13,758 nucleotides of DNA, from positions 1 to 13,758 of the forward strand of contig JALWKG010000237.1 in assembly GCA_027081565.1 (NCBI GenBank). The letters are read 5' to 3'. The translations under genes and the position numbers were made by a program. This stretch comes from Helicobacteraceae bacterium. Lineage in GTDB: Bacteria; Campylobacterota; Campylobacteria; Campylobacterales; Sulfurimonadaceae. This document shows positions 5,543 to 13,536 of the stretch, in pieces (the first letter of the stretch is position 1; each line of letters starts with the position of its first letter). Under the pieces are notes generated by a model. It was given only the letters and a program-made list of their open reading frames with translations. It was not told the origin of the DNA and did no database searches.

Positions 5543-7243
5543 ATGCAGATCAGCGGAGCGCAGATGGTTATTGAGGCATTGATTGCCGAGAATGTTGACA
5601 CTGTTTTTGGTTACCCCGGTGGGGCGATCATGAACGTATATGATGAGATCTATAAACAAGATGGGTTTGAACATATCTTAACCCGTCACGAACAAGCAGC
5701 GATCCACGCAGCAGAAGGGTACTCTAAAGTCACAGGTAAGGTCGGTGTTGCGATGATTACTTCGGGCCCTGGTTTTACCAATGCTGTCACAGGTCTGGCT
5801 GATGCGTACATGGACTCTATCCCAATGGTCGTCATCAGTGGTCAGGTTCCTATGAGCCTTATTGGTACTGATGCCTTTCAAGAGATCGATGCTATTGGTA
5901 TCAGTCGTGCCTGTACCAAGCATAACTACCTTGTAACGGATGCCAAAGACCTTCCAAGAGTCTTAAAAGAGGCATTCCACATCGCTGCAACAGGTCGTCC
6001 GGGTCCGGTTCATGTCGATATCCCTAAAGATGTCACAGCGCAGATCGAAACCTATGTCTATCCTGACACAGTAAATATTCCGACCTACAAGCCTCATACT
6101 AAAGGCAACAAGCGCCAGATCAAAAAAGCGATCGATGCTATAGCAGCAGCGAAGCGTCCACTTTTCTACTTAGGTGGAGGTATCATTAACTCTAATGCTG
6201 CTGAAGAGGTACGTGAGTTTGTCAAGATGACAGGTATTCCTGCAGTTGAGACCTTTATGGCACGTGGTACGCTTCATCATGAAGATCCACTGCTGATATC
6301 TATGCTTGGTATGCACGGTTCATACGCTGCTAACATGGCTATGAGTGAGACAGACCTGGTTATTGCACTTGGTGCACGTTTTGATGACCGTGTTACCGGT
6401 AAACTTTCTGAGTTTGCAAAACATGCAGGTGTGATCCATGTAGACATTGATCCGGCAAGTATCTCTAAACTTGTTAATGCGGATTATCCGATAGTGGGTG
6501 ATGTCAAAGGTGTTGTTGTCGAGATGATGGCACTGGCTAAAAAGAGTGTTGATGCCGAAGTCTATGCTCCTTGGTTAGAGACCATAGAACATTTTGAGCA
6601 GTTACACCCACTTCAGTATTTTGAAGATACAGACAGACTCAAACCTCAGTGGTGTATAGAACGTGTTGGTGAGATCCTAGGTGATGATGCCAATATCTCT
6701 ACTGATGTTGGTCAACACCAGATGTGGACAGCACAGTTCTATCCGTTTAGCCGTCCTCGTCAATTCATCTCTTCTGGTGGACTTGGTACGATGGGCTTTG
6801 GTTTTCCGGCAGCACTTGGTGTTAAACGCGGTGCGATGGACAAGGTCAGCATCAACTTTACAGGTGATGGCTCGATCCTGATGAACATTCAAGAACTTAT
6901 GACAGCAGTTGAGAAGAAACTGCCTGTTATTAACATCATCTTGAACAACAACTACCTCGGTATGGTACGTCAGTGGCAGACCCTTTTCTATGACAAACGT
7001 CATGCAGAGACTGATCTTTCTGTTCAGCCTGACTTTGTGATGTTGGCACAGAGTTTTGGCGGTGTTGGTTATGTTGTTAAAACAAAAGATGAGTTTGATG
7101 CAGCACTTAAAGATGCTATTGAAAAAAATGTTGTTGCACTGATCGATGTTAAAGTCGAGCGCCTTGAGAATGTACTGCCTATGGTTCCATCAGGTGGTTC
7201 ACTCTTTAACATGATGTTACTAGAAAACAAGAAGGAGTCGTAA
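5543..7243 (+). CDS. ilvB: Acetolactate synthase, large catalytic subunit
   Basis: This ThDP-, Mg- and FAD-dependent enzyme condenses pyruvate with pyruvate or 2-oxobutanoate to start valine/leucine and isoleucine synthesis. The 566 residues are the usual length. Visible are the N-terminal pyrimidine-binding domain with FGYPGGAIMNVYD (22-34) and the catalytic glutamate Glu50 in RHEQAA, the conserved TSGPGFTN, a central FAD domain (ALGARFDDRVTGKL) and the C-terminal pyrophosphate domain with GDGS (441-444) followed about 25 residues later by NNNYLGMVRQWQ, the ThDP metal motif. GAGGAG lies 7 bases before the ATG. It overlaps ilvN (TAATG) and is followed by lpxD, the same order as ilvI-ilvH-lpxD in C. 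jejuni. Confidence 0.96.
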   Translation: MQISGAQMVIEALIAENVDTVFGYPGGAIMNVYDEIYKQDGFEHILTRHEQAAIHAAEGYSKVTGKVGVAMITSGPGFTNAVTGLADAYMDSIPMVVISGQVPMSLIGTDAFQEIDAIGISRACTKHNYLVTDAKDLPRVLKEAFHIAATGRPGPVHVDIPKDVTAQIETYVYPDTVNIPTYKPHTKGNKRQIKKAIDAIAAAKRPLFYLGGGIINSNAAEEVREFVKMTGIPAVETFMARGTLHHEDPLLISMLGMHGSYAANMAMSETDLVIALGARFDDRVTGKLSEFAKHAGVIHVDIDPASISKLVNADYPIVGDVKGVVVEMMALAKKSVDAEVYAPWLETIEHFEQLHPLQYFEDTDRLKPQWCIERVGEILGDDANISTDVGQHQMWTAQFYPFSRPRQFISSGGLGTMGFGFPAALGVKRGAMDKVSINFTGDGSILMNIQELMTAVEKKLPVINIILNNNYLGMVRQWQTLFYDKRHAETDLSVQPDFVMLAQSFGGVGYVVKTKDEFDAALKDAIEKNVVALIDVKVERLENVLPMVPSGGSLFNMMLLENKKES

Positions 7244-7713
7244 TGGAAAATGAAAGAAGAGTCATCTCAGTTATCGTTGCGAATGAAGCCAGTGTGCTCT
7301 CTCGTATCTCTGGTCTGTTTTCTGCACGTGGTTATAATGTCGTCTCTTTGACCGTAGCTCCGATTCCGGATACAGATTATTCACGTTTTACCATCGTTAC
7401 CAAGGGTTCTGTGCGTGTCATCGAGCAGATCACCAAGCAGCTGCACAAACTGATCCCTGTGCTTCGTGTAAGTGAGACGGAAGAGATGATCGAAAAAGAG
7501 ATGGTTTTGGTCAAGTTCCCTATTACTGAGAACCTCAGTGATATCTCTGTACTCTCTAATGCATACAATGGAAAGATCGCCAATGTCAGTACAGAGTCTA
7601 TTATCGTTATGATCGCAGATGAGCCAAAACGTGTAGAACACTTTCTGACGGCGATAAAACGCTATCATCCTATAGAGATCGTACGTGGCGGTACGGTTGC
7701 GGTTGAACGTTAA
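7243..7713 (+). CDS. ilvN: Acetolactate synthase, small regulatory subunit
   Basis: This 156-residue regulatory partner of IlvB activates the catalytic subunit and confers feedback inhibition by branched-chain amino acids, typically valine. An N-terminal ACT domain (about residues 6-80) is evident from RRVISVIVANEASVLSRISG, with the GLFSARGYNVVSLTV stretch that includes the effector-site region. The C-terminal half (MVLVKFPI to EIVRGGTVAVER) is the conserved second domain of IlvN/IlvH proteins. The length fits the IlvH type (about 160), not the short 96-residue E. coli IlvN; ilvH would be an equally good symbol. The start codon overlaps the ilvB stop in TAATG with AAGGAG upstream, consistent with coupled, balanced synthesis of the two subunits. 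Confidence 0.95.
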   Translation: MENERRVISVIVANEASVLSRISGLFSARGYNVVSLTVAPIPDTDYSRFTIVTKGSVRVIEQITKQLHKLIPVLRVSETEEMIEKEMVLVKFPITENLSDISVLSNAYNGKIANVSTESIIVMIADEPKRVEHFLTAIKRYHPIEIVRGGTVAVER

Positions 7714-7730
7714 AGTAAAGAGGAGATAGC

Positions 7731-8687
7731 ATGTATGAATTAACAGAGTTGTTACAACTTATAGATGTACCTTATGATGGCCCGTCAATCACTGTCTCTG
7801 CGTTAAACACTCTGAGTGATGCGCACTCTTATGAACTAAGCTTTTTACAAAATAAAAAGTATATCGACCAACTGAGATCAACAACTGCCGGTGCAGTGTT
7901 TGTCACGGAAGATATGAAAGAGAATGTTCCGAGTCATACCATCGCTATTGTAGTAGAAGACCCATATATGGCACTTGCCTATGCCAGTAAACTATTTGCT
8001 CCAGCACTTTTAGATGAGAGCGCTCCAGAAGCTGTAGTAGGTGAGGGCAGTGTAATCGCAGAGGGTGCGCACTTGGCAAAAGGGTCTGTAGTAGGTAGAA
8101 ACTGTACCATCATGCCTGGTGCTTACATTGGTAGAGGTGCCAGTGTTGGAGATAACACCATCATTCACTCCAATGTCTCTCTTTATCACGAATGTGTTGT
8201 AGGTTCGGACTGTATCATACATGCGAACTCTGTAATAGGTTCAGATGGCTTTGGTTTTGCTACCTCAAAACAGGGTGAACACACTAAACTCTATCAAAAT
8301 GGTAATGTTGTCATAGAAGAGGATGTAGAACTTGGGGCAGGCGTGACTATAGACCGTGCTGTGTTTGGTTCTACACGTATTAAAAAAGGTGTGCGTATGG
8401 ACAATCTTATCCATATCGGACATAACTGTGAGATCGGTGAGTATTCGGTACTGGTAGCACAGTCAGGTGTTGCCGGTTCTACAAAACTGGGACGCAATGT
8501 TGTAGTCGGTGGTCAAAGTGCCTTTGCCGGTCATTTGGAAGTAGCACCATTCACTAACTTTGCGGCGCGCTCTGGTATTACGAAAAGCATTACTGAAAGT
8601 GGAAAGACCTTTGGTGGTTTCCCTCTTATGGAGCAGAAACAGTGGTTGAAGCTTCAGGTCAAGATCGCACGTCTTTTAAAGTCATAA
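7731..8687 (+). CDS. lpxD: UDP-3-O-(3-hydroxyacyl)glucosamine N-acyltransferase
   Basis: LpxD transfers a 3-hydroxyacyl chain from acyl carrier protein to the 2-amino group of UDP-3-O-acylglucosamine, the third step of lipid A synthesis, at the cytoplasmic side of the inner membrane. The 318 residues have a uridine-binding N-domain (about 1-95, with SFLQNKKYIDQL) followed by a long left-handed beta-helix of hexapeptide repeats (about 100-290). The catalytic histidine is expected at His231 in LIHIGHNCEIG, and the family block GSDGFGFA and the end FGGFPLMEQKQWLK are present. GAGGAG precedes the ATG. It begins 17 bases after ilvN, so it is probably the third gene of that transcript, as in C. jejuni, and it ties outer-membrane synthesis to a branched-chain amino-acid operon without an obvious biochemical reason. 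Confidence 0.95.
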   Translation: MYELTELLQLIDVPYDGPSITVSALNTLSDAHSYELSFLQNKKYIDQLRSTTAGAVFVTEDMKENVPSHTIAIVVEDPYMALAYASKLFAPALLDESAPEAVVGEGSVIAEGAHLAKGSVVGRNCTIMPGAYIGRGASVGDNTIIHSNVSLYHECVVGSDCIIHANSVIGSDGFGFATSKQGEHTKLYQNGNVVIEEDVELGAGVTIDRAVFGSTRIKKGVRMDNLIHIGHNCEIGEYSVLVAQSGVAGSTKLGRNVVVGGQSAFAGHLEVAPFTNFAARSGITKSITESGKTFGGFPLMEQKQWLKLQVKIARLLKS

Positions 8688-8696
8688 AAACTTGGT

Positions 8697-8716
8697 TTCC
8701 AGAGTATTTCTGGGAA
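8697..8716 (+). terminator. Weak hairpin after lpxD, possible terminator
   Basis: TTCCAGA and TCTGGGAA can pair with one bulged G around a GTATT loop, 10 bases after the lpxD stop. A pyrimidine-rich but not T-only stretch follows. Position favours an end for the ilvBN-lpxD transcript, but the structure is weak. Confidence 0.3.
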
Positions 8717-8793
8717 CACACCTTCTCTTATTCTGAGACTTTTCCCTACTTGGCACTTTATTTTTATCTATTTACTTTTCAAACATAAAAAAT

Positions 8794-8802
8794 TGCTACA
8801 CT
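8794..8802 (+). promoter_or_regulatory. Possible extended -10 promoter for the 73-residue gene
   Basis: TGCTACACT reads as an extended -10 (TG, one base, then TACACT). Transcription would start near 8809 and leave a leader of about 24 bases with AAGGA before the ATG. No good -35 box is visible. Confidence 0.35.
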
Positions 8803-8832
8803 AATGGATATTGAAATAAAAAAGGATTAAAA

Positions 8833-9054
8833 ATGAGCGGAAACGTCACATTAGAAACTACAATTGCATTAGAAGGCACTAAAAATGGTGTGATCTCTAT
8901 TTCACAGATCGAAGAACCATACGGTAAAGGTTCTGAAACAGTAGCAAGTATAGGGATCTCTCTTGCGGGTAAGGCAGAAGAACCTGAGTGGAAAGTACAC
9001 CTTCCAAAAGGTAACTTGGCTGCAGTCATCGAGGCACTTCAAAAACTACAATAA
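8833..9054 (+). CDS. Small soluble protein of unknown function
   Basis: A 73-residue protein with a good ribosome binding site (AAGGA at 8822-8826, six bases before the ATG) and codon use like the neighbouring housekeeping genes, so it is very likely real. It has no signal peptide, membrane segment or cysteine. Alternating hydrophobic residues (VTLETTIAL, GVISISQI, ASIGISLAG, EWKVHLP) suggest four short beta strands, followed by a C-terminal amphipathic helix (NLAAVIEALQKLQ). Strands followed by one helix loosely recall small nucleic-acid-binding beta-sheet folds, but I do not recognise the family and do not assign it. It is flanked by non-coding sequence on both sides, so it is probably a single-gene transcript. 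Confidence 0.75.
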   Translation: MSGNVTLETTIALEGTKNGVISISQIEEPYGKGSETVASIGISLAGKAEEPEWKVHLPKGNLAAVIEALQKLQ

Positions 9055-9062
9055 TCTTTTGG

Positions 9063-9083
9063 ACATCTGCTTAAAGCAGGTGT
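9063..9083 (+). terminator. Hairpin after the 73-residue gene, possible terminator
   Basis: ACATCTGCT pairs with AGCAGGTGT (one G-T wobble) around a three-base loop, nine bases after the stop codon. No T-run follows, so an intrinsic terminator is only tentative; an RNA 3'-end stabilising stem is equally possible. Confidence 0.35.
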
Positions 9084-9268
9084 GTCTAAGTTAAAACTTC
9101 TTCGAGTGTCTTCTTAAAACCCTTCTTCTTTTATAGTAATATGATTAAAAAATAAAACAGTATGCGTCTGACAGTACGGAGTGTTTAAAAGTAGTTATGA
9201 CGTTATACTTTTGATATCAATAAATAGATATTAAGGTATAAGCTGTTTGGTATTGTGAGACCTGTTGG

Positions 9269-9286
9269 CTCCTGCATTTGCAGGAG
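9269..9286. repeat. Short palindromic element CTCCTGCA-TT-TGCAGGAG
   Basis: A perfect 8-base inverted repeat with a two-base centre, flanked by TTGG on the left and TGAC on the right. This resembles a widespread class of dispersed intergenic palindromes of the form TGGATTCCTGC...GCAGGAATGAC found in many proteobacterial genomes. It lies 25 bases beyond the aspB stop and could also serve as a transcript end for that gene, though no T-run follows on the minus strand. The rest of 9087-9311 contains a looser repeat (AAAAGTA 9187-9193 / TACTTTT 9206-9212) and no gene. Confidence 0.45.
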
Positions 9287-9311
9287 TGACAGATGTGGTT
9301 AGTGCTTTATA

Positions 9312-10478
9312 TTACTTGTAGTTTTTAACAAAATCTTCTATACGTTTAAGACCGGTCTCTATGTTTTCCATACTGGTTGCAAATGAGAAGCGGAAGTAGC
9401 CTTCAGAGCCAAAACCGACACCAGGAACAACAGCGACCTCTGCCTCTTCAAGAAGTTTTTTACAAAATGTCAGTGAGTCGTTAGAGATCTCTTTGATGTT
9501 GACAAACAGATAAAATGCACCATCTGGTTTAAGTACAGAGAGACCATCGATCTTGTTGAACATATCTACCGCGACATCGCGGCGTTCTTTAAATGCTTTG
9601 CGCATCATCTCGATGTCTGCATCAGCACTTCCGTCAAGACCTGTTATGGCCGCCATTTGCGTGATAGAATTGATGTTAGATGTACTTTGACTCTGTAGCT
9701 TTTTGGTGGCTTTGATAAGGTCAGCATCTGCCGCAGCCATATAACCAAAACGCCATCCTGTCATCGCTACAGACTTACTAAGACCGTTGATGGTGATGGT
9801 ACGTTGGTACATATCTTCACTGACTGCTGCTGCAGAGGTAAATGTACCTTCATAAACCAACTTTTCATACATCTCATCACTTGCTACAAGGATGTCAGTA
9901 CCTTCAAGAACCTTACCTATAGCGACCAACTCCTCTTTAGAGTAGACGGCACCAGTTGGGTTCGATGGTGTTGTCAAGATCAACATCTTAGTCTTTGGTG
10001 TGATAGCTGCAGTTAGTTGTTCTGGAGTGATCTTAAAACCACTGCTGTCATCTGTATCGATCTCGACCGGTGTACCACCGCTGTAGAGTACTAACTCAGG
10101 ATAAGTTACCCAGTAAGGAGCAGGGATGATCACTTCATCACCTTCTTCTATGGTCGCTTGCATAAGGTTAAACAGAGAGTGCTTGGCACCATTGTTGACG
10201 ATGATCTGGTTGGCAGCATACTCTAAACCATTATCACGTTTTAGCTTGTTAGCAACAGCCTCTTTAAGGGCAGGGATGCCATCAACAGCGGTATATTTTG
10301 TAAAATCATCATTGATCGCTTTGATCGCAGCCTCTTTAATGACCTGTGGTGTACCAAAATCAGGCTCACCTGCAGAAAAACTAATGACATCTTTGCCTTG
10401 GGCACGTAACTCTTGAGCTAGTGTTGTAACGGCAATTGTAATCGATTCTGAAAGGGTATTGATACGTTTCGTTAACAT
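9312..10478 (-). CDS. aspB: Aspartate aminotransferase, class I (subgroup Ib)
   Basis: This cytoplasmic PLP enzyme exchanges the amino group between aspartate and 2-oxoglutarate, linking oxaloacetate to aspartate and glutamate. The 388 residues show the full fold-type I aminotransferase set: FSAGEPDFGTP (34-44), a YTAVDGIPALKEAV segment, PSNPTG (171-176) with the cofactor asparagine, SDEMYEKLVY (200-209) with Asp201 and Tyr204, the PLP lysine Lys235 in NGLSKSVAMTGWRFGY, and RFSFA near the end with the carboxylate-binding arginine. The N-terminal pattern is that of the bacterial Ib subgroup (B. subtilis AspB, Thermus AspC). AAGGA lies 7 bases before the ATG. It is the last gene of the leftward cluster and has its own predicted promoter. 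Related aminotransferases of broad specificity cannot be excluded. Confidence 0.9.
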   Translation of the reverse strand: MLTKRINTLSESITIAVTTLAQELRAQGKDVISFSAGEPDFGTPQVIKEAAIKAINDDFTKYTAVDGIPALKEAVANKLKRDNGLEYAANQIIVNNGAKHSLFNLMQATIEEGDEVIIPAPYWVTYPELVLYSGGTPVEIDTDDSSGFKITPEQLTAAITPKTKMLILTTPSNPTGAVYSKEELVAIGKVLEGTDILVASDEMYEKLVYEGTFTSAAAVSEDMYQRTITINGLSKSVAMTGWRFGYMAAADADLIKATKKLQSQSTSNINSITQMAAITGLDGSADADIEMMRKAFKERRDVAVDMFNKIDGLSVLKPDGAFYLFVNIKEISNDSLTFCKKLLEEAEVAVVPGVGFGSEGYFRFSFATSMENIETGLKRIEDFVKNYK

Positions 10479-10518
10479 TAGTTATCCTTGATAGTTCCAT
10501 ACGTAAAATAATGGCGAA

Positions 10519-10524
10519 ATTATA
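10519..10524 (-). promoter_or_regulatory. Predicted -10 element for aspB
   Basis: On the minus strand this is a perfect TATAAT in the 69-base gap between the VanZ-like gene and aspB. Transcription would start near 10512, about 34 bases before the aspB start codon. No clear -35 box is visible. It would let aspB be expressed apart from the speA-cysE genes upstream. Confidence 0.4.
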
Positions 10525-10547
10525 ACATTTGTTGGATGAGATAACTA

Positions 10548-10916
10548 TTAGTTAAAAAGATTTTTTGCATAAGGGATACGTAAAAAAAGTCTGCTAAATA
10601 GATAGCCTATTAATAAACCGGCAGTATCTGCCAAAATATCGCTAAACGAGGCAAAACGGGTTGGTAGAAAGTATTGGACGGCTTCTATAAATAGAGCGTA
10701 AGTGACTAAAAATGTGAAAACATACTTTATGGCCAAGTGTCTATGTGCTGCTCTGAAGAGTACAAAGAGGAGTGTAAAAGCAAGGGTGTGGTTAAGGATG
10801 TCGCTAAAAGAGACGATGGGAGGTAGGGCATCATAATCGGGTAGAAAAGCTAAGATGGTGATGACTAGCAGGGTTAAGTAAAACAGTACTCTGAGCAGTA
10901 TGGTCTGGAGTGTCAT
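10548..10916 (-). CDS. VanZ-family membrane protein
   Basis: A 122-residue integral membrane protein with four predicted helices (about 5-25, 39-54, 62-80 and 93-112). It carries the VanZ-family polar motif: Asn42-His43 in the second helix, Glu78 and Gln81 followed by FLPTR (83-87), and SDILADTAGLLIG (92-104) with Asp93 and Asp97. The family is named after the teicoplanin-resistance protein VanZ, but most members, including short stand-alone ones like this, have no known function and do not imply resistance. It starts 27 bases after the cysE stop; a hairpin occupies that gap and no clear ribosome binding site is visible before the ATG. It is probably co-transcribed with cysE. Confidence 0.8.
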   Translation of the reverse strand: MTLQTILLRVLFYLTLLVITILAFLPDYDALPPIVSFSDILNHTLAFTLLFVLFRAAHRHLAIKYVFTFLVTYALFIEAVQYFLPTRFASFSDILADTAGLLIGYLFSRLFLRIPYAKNLFN

Positions 10917-10929
10917 GTTGAAGTGGACA

Positions 10930-10945
10930 AAGCGCTAGAGCGCTT
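10930..10945 (-). repeat. Perfect hairpin over the cysE stop
   Basis: AAGCGC and GCGCTT form a perfect 6-base stem around a four-base loop. The right arm includes two bases of the cysE stop codon and the element ends 14 bases before the VanZ-like start codon. On the minus strand it is not followed by a T-run. It could be a processing or attenuation site within the transcript. Confidence 0.4.
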
Positions 10946-11645
10946 AAGACTTAATCGCTTTAAGGAAGGAGTCGTAGATCTGCTCAAGTTTAAGGTCTTC
11001 ATCCAAGATGTCATTGTTGTCTTTCATCATGACATGCTCTAGTACCGCCACACGTTTAAGGAGGTACTCAAAAAGCTCTTTGTTGATGTCAGGAAGTTTG
11101 TTGTGGCTAAACTGATCCTTGTCACGTCCCTTTTCAATAACATGAGCGGGGATGCCAATGGCTGTTGAACCATTAGGCACTTCTCGAACAACAACAGAGT
11201 TGGCACCGACCTTGGCCTCTTCTCCGATGATGATGTTACCTAAGACCTTTGCACCGGCACCTATAACAGCGCCACGTCTAACAGTAGGGTGACGTTTGCC
11301 TTCAGTCAGGCTCACACCACCAAGTGTAACTCCCTGATAGATAATAACATCCTCTTCGATGATACAGGTCTCCCCAATAACAACACCAAAACCATGATCA
11401 ATAAAGACACGACGGCCGATGCGTGCAGCAGGATGTATGTCTATATTGGTAAAGACCTGGTTAATCCCCATGATCATACGTGCGATACCTTTGAAGTTGG
11501 CACGATGAAGACGGTGGGCAATACGGTACCAAGCCACTGCCCAAACACCTGGGTAGTTAAAAAGAAATTCACATTTACGGTGAATCGCCGGATCGTTTTG
11601 GTAGACGTTTACAAAGTCCTCTTTTATTTCAGAAAAAACACCCAA
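10944..11645 (-). CDS. cysE: Serine O-acetyltransferase
   Basis: CysE acetylates L-serine with acetyl-CoA to give O-acetylserine, the acceptor for sulfide in cysteine synthesis, in the cytoplasm. The 233 residues comprise a helical N-domain with the conserved YPGVWAVAWYRIAHRLH (31-47) and a left-handed beta-helix of hexapeptide repeats. The catalytic pair is Asp69 (in NIDIHPAARIG) and His84 (in FIDHGFGVVIGET), with the same 15-residue spacing as Asp143/His158 of the E. coli enzyme; GVTLGG and HPTVRRGAVIGAGAKVLG follow. It is about 40 residues shorter at the N-terminus than E. coli CysE, the usual short type. The start is TTG with AAAGGT upstream. It lies 61 bases after speA, as in the C. jejuni order aspB-cysE-speA. 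Feedback inhibition by cysteine is a family property. Confidence 0.94.
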   Translation of the reverse strand: MGVFSEIKEDFVNVYQNDPAIHRKCEFLFNYPGVWAVAWYRIAHRLHRANFKGIARMIMGINQVFTNIDIHPAARIGRRVFIDHGFGVVIGETCIIEEDVIIYQGVTLGGVSLTEGKRHPTVRRGAVIGAGAKVLGNIIIGEEAKVGANSVVVREVPNGSTAIGIPAHVIEKGRDKDQFSHNKLPDINKELFEYLLKRVAVLEHVMMKDNNDILDEDLKLEQIYDSFLKAIKS

Positions 11646-11687
11646 GTGTTACCTTTAATATAATTTATCTATGTTTTAGTAGTAAAT

Positions 11688-11707
11688 AGAAGGTATGTTG
11701 ACCTTCT
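11688..11707 (-). terminator. Hairpin at the speA stop, possible weak terminator
   Basis: AGAAGGT and ACCTTCT form a perfect 7-base stem with a six-base loop starting at the speA stop codon. The following minus-strand sequence is A+T-rich but has no T-run, so termination may be partial and cysE may still be read through from speA. Confidence 0.4.
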
Positions 11708-13536
11708 CATTTTGTAGTTCTTAAATAGCCATTTTGGTACAGATATAGTTCTAGTTTTTGAAGTGTATCGCTTTTTTCTTCTACTGTCGTAAAGTGACTA
11801 TTTGCCAAATTATTTTTAAGTTGGATTAATATTTGATCTTTGTCATAACCAATATCATCTAAAATCTCTAAAATATTTTGTGACTCTTCTATATTTCTTA
11901 ATTTGAAACCATCCTCAGTGAGGTCGATACTACACTCATTGGGGTGGGTGAAAAGGTTATGGTTCATTCCCAAAGTCTCTTGATAGGCTCCGATGTTGAA
12001 AAAGGCGAGAAAATACTCCTCTTCATCAAGGTCTACATCGTGTAAGTAGAGTGGTGCCTCTGGGTCAAACTGTATCTCTCCATCACTGTCACATGTGATG
12101 TCCCAAAGTGAGGCAGCACGTATGGCCGGTTCGTTGAGCTTGTTAAGAGGCATGACCGGAAAGTGCTGTTGAAGTCCCCAGTAGTCAGGCATACTCTGAA
12201 AGATAGAGCTGTTTATAAGGTATCGCTCTTGCAGACGATCCTGCAGTCGGGTAAGCTCCAAAGTAGGGGTTCCCCTCATCATCCTAAGAGACTTTTTAAT
12301 GATCTGATGGACGAGTATCTCAGCGTTAGAACGGTCTTGAAGGGTAATGTATCCAAGATCAAAAAGGGTAAAAAGAGACTCTAGATGATCCAGAGCATCA
12401 TGCATATACTCTATACAGTTTTCGCGTGCTAAAAGTGTGTTGAGTTCTCGTAATTCTTCTATAAGTGGTGGGTTTTTTTCACTGAAATGTAGAGACTTCT
12501 CTTGATAGTCCTGTGAAAAGAGTTCTAAGACTGGCGTGATCAAAACAGCATGAGAAGCGACGATGTAACGGCCTGACTCTGTAAAGATGTTGGGGTGCTC
12601 TACCCCTTTGGTGTTCATGATCTCTCGTAATACATAGATGACATCATTAGTAAACTCTTCTAGAGAGTAGTTTCTTAGGCACTGCTGCTTGTTTTGGGCA
12701 TACTCTACTGCCAGTCCTCCTCCAATGTTGATGGCCTGTAGTCCATCTGCACCCATATGTTTAAGTTCGGCGTAGATGTTACCTGCCTCTCTGAGGGCCT
12801 TTTTAAGTGGGGCGATCTCCTCCATCTGGGAACCAATATGAAAATGGATCATAGAGAAATTTTTTATAAGTTGGTGTTTTTTTAAGAGGTGTATGGCCTC
12901 TATGAGTTCTGTTGCCGTAAGTCCAAACTTTGCATCCATACCACCACTTTTGGCCCAAGTCCCTGAACCACTGCTGTGTAGACGGATCCTGATACCGATT
13001 TGAGGTATTTTGAGGTTGGTGTTGTTCGCCACTTCTATAATGGACTCCAGTTCGCCGATGCCTTCCAGTGTAACGGTGATATTATGTCCCATCTGTGCGG
13101 CCATAAAACAGAGGGTTGTCATCTCGGTATCTTTAAAACCGTTCACTGTGATAGGAGAGCCCAGTGGTGTTTGGGCGATAGCCAAGATGAGTTCCGCCTT
13201 AGAGCCAGCCTCAAGCCCATAGTTATAAGCCGCCCCATACTTTATAATGGAGTTTACCGCCTGTGGGTATTGGTTGACCTTGAGGGGGAAGACAGCATTA
13301 AAACTGCCCTGATAGCCGTTTTCATCAATAGCTCTTGTAAAGTTGCTATAGAGATTTTCGATCTGTTTGCCAATAAGATGGGGAAAACGGAGAATAATAG
13401 GACCGCGAATACCACTGTTACGGATCTCTTGAGTGATCTCTAAAAGTGAAGGCTTGCTTCCTTCATTGATACAGACCAGACCATCTTTAACCGTAAAGTT
13501 CTCTTTACCCCAAATATCTATGCCATAATTCACCAT
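11707..13536 (-). CDS. speA: Biosynthetic arginine decarboxylase
   Basis: SpeA is a PLP enzyme that converts arginine to agmatine, the first step of the agmatine route to putrescine and spermidine. The 609 residues match the fold-type III (alanine-racemase-like barrel) biosynthetic enzymes. Visible are the PLP lysine Lys86 in VFPLKVNQYP, LHSSGSGTWAKSGG (187-199), HIGSQ (233-237), a GGGL phosphate loop (272-275), TESGRYIVASHAVL, and in the C-terminal domain INSSIFQSMPDYWGLQQHF and GAYQETLGMNHNLF, which hold substrate-side residues. The E. coli protein is 658 residues; this shorter length is usual for Campylobacterota. The ATG directly abuts the stop of the upstream gene (TAGATG) and has only a weak purine stretch before it, suggesting translational coupling. 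Confidence 0.94.
   Translation of the reverse strand: MVNYGIDIWGKENFTVKDGLVCINEGSKPSLLEITQEIRNSGIRGPIILRFPHLIGKQIENLYSNFTRAIDENGYQGSFNAVFPLKVNQYPQAVNSIIKYGAAYNYGLEAGSKAELILAIAQTPLGSPITVNGFKDTEMTTLCFMAAQMGHNITVTLEGIGELESIIEVANNTNLKIPQIGIRIRLHSSGSGTWAKSGGMDAKFGLTATELIEAIHLLKKHQLIKNFSMIHFHIGSQMEEIAPLKKALREAGNIYAELKHMGADGLQAINIGGGLAVEYAQNKQQCLRNYSLEEFTNDVIYVLREIMNTKGVEHPNIFTESGRYIVASHAVLITPVLELFSQDYQEKSLHFSEKNPPLIEELRELNTLLARENCIEYMHDALDHLESLFTLFDLGYITLQDRSNAEILVHQIIKKSLRMMRGTPTLELTRLQDRLQERYLINSSIFQSMPDYWGLQQHFPVMPLNKLNEPAIRAASLWDITCDSDGEIQFDPEAPLYLHDVDLDEEEYFLAFFNIGAYQETLGMNHNLFTHPNECSIDLTEDGFKLRNIEESQNILEILDDIGYDKDQILIQLKNNLANSHFTTVEEKSDTLQKLELYLYQNGYLRTTK

Noticed and set aside
5512..5574. 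A 20-residue frame (MTVVIYMRRRYADQRSADGY) overlapping the ilvB start, as a possible attenuation leader peptide.
   Set aside because: It has only three branched-chain codons in a row, no ribosome binding site, runs into ilvB rather than stopping before it, and no terminator hairpin follows.
10548..10916. Antibiotic (teicoplanin) resistance from the VanZ-like protein.
   Set aside because: The VanZ family is broad and mostly uncharacterised; no other glycopeptide-resistance gene is present and the setting is metabolic.
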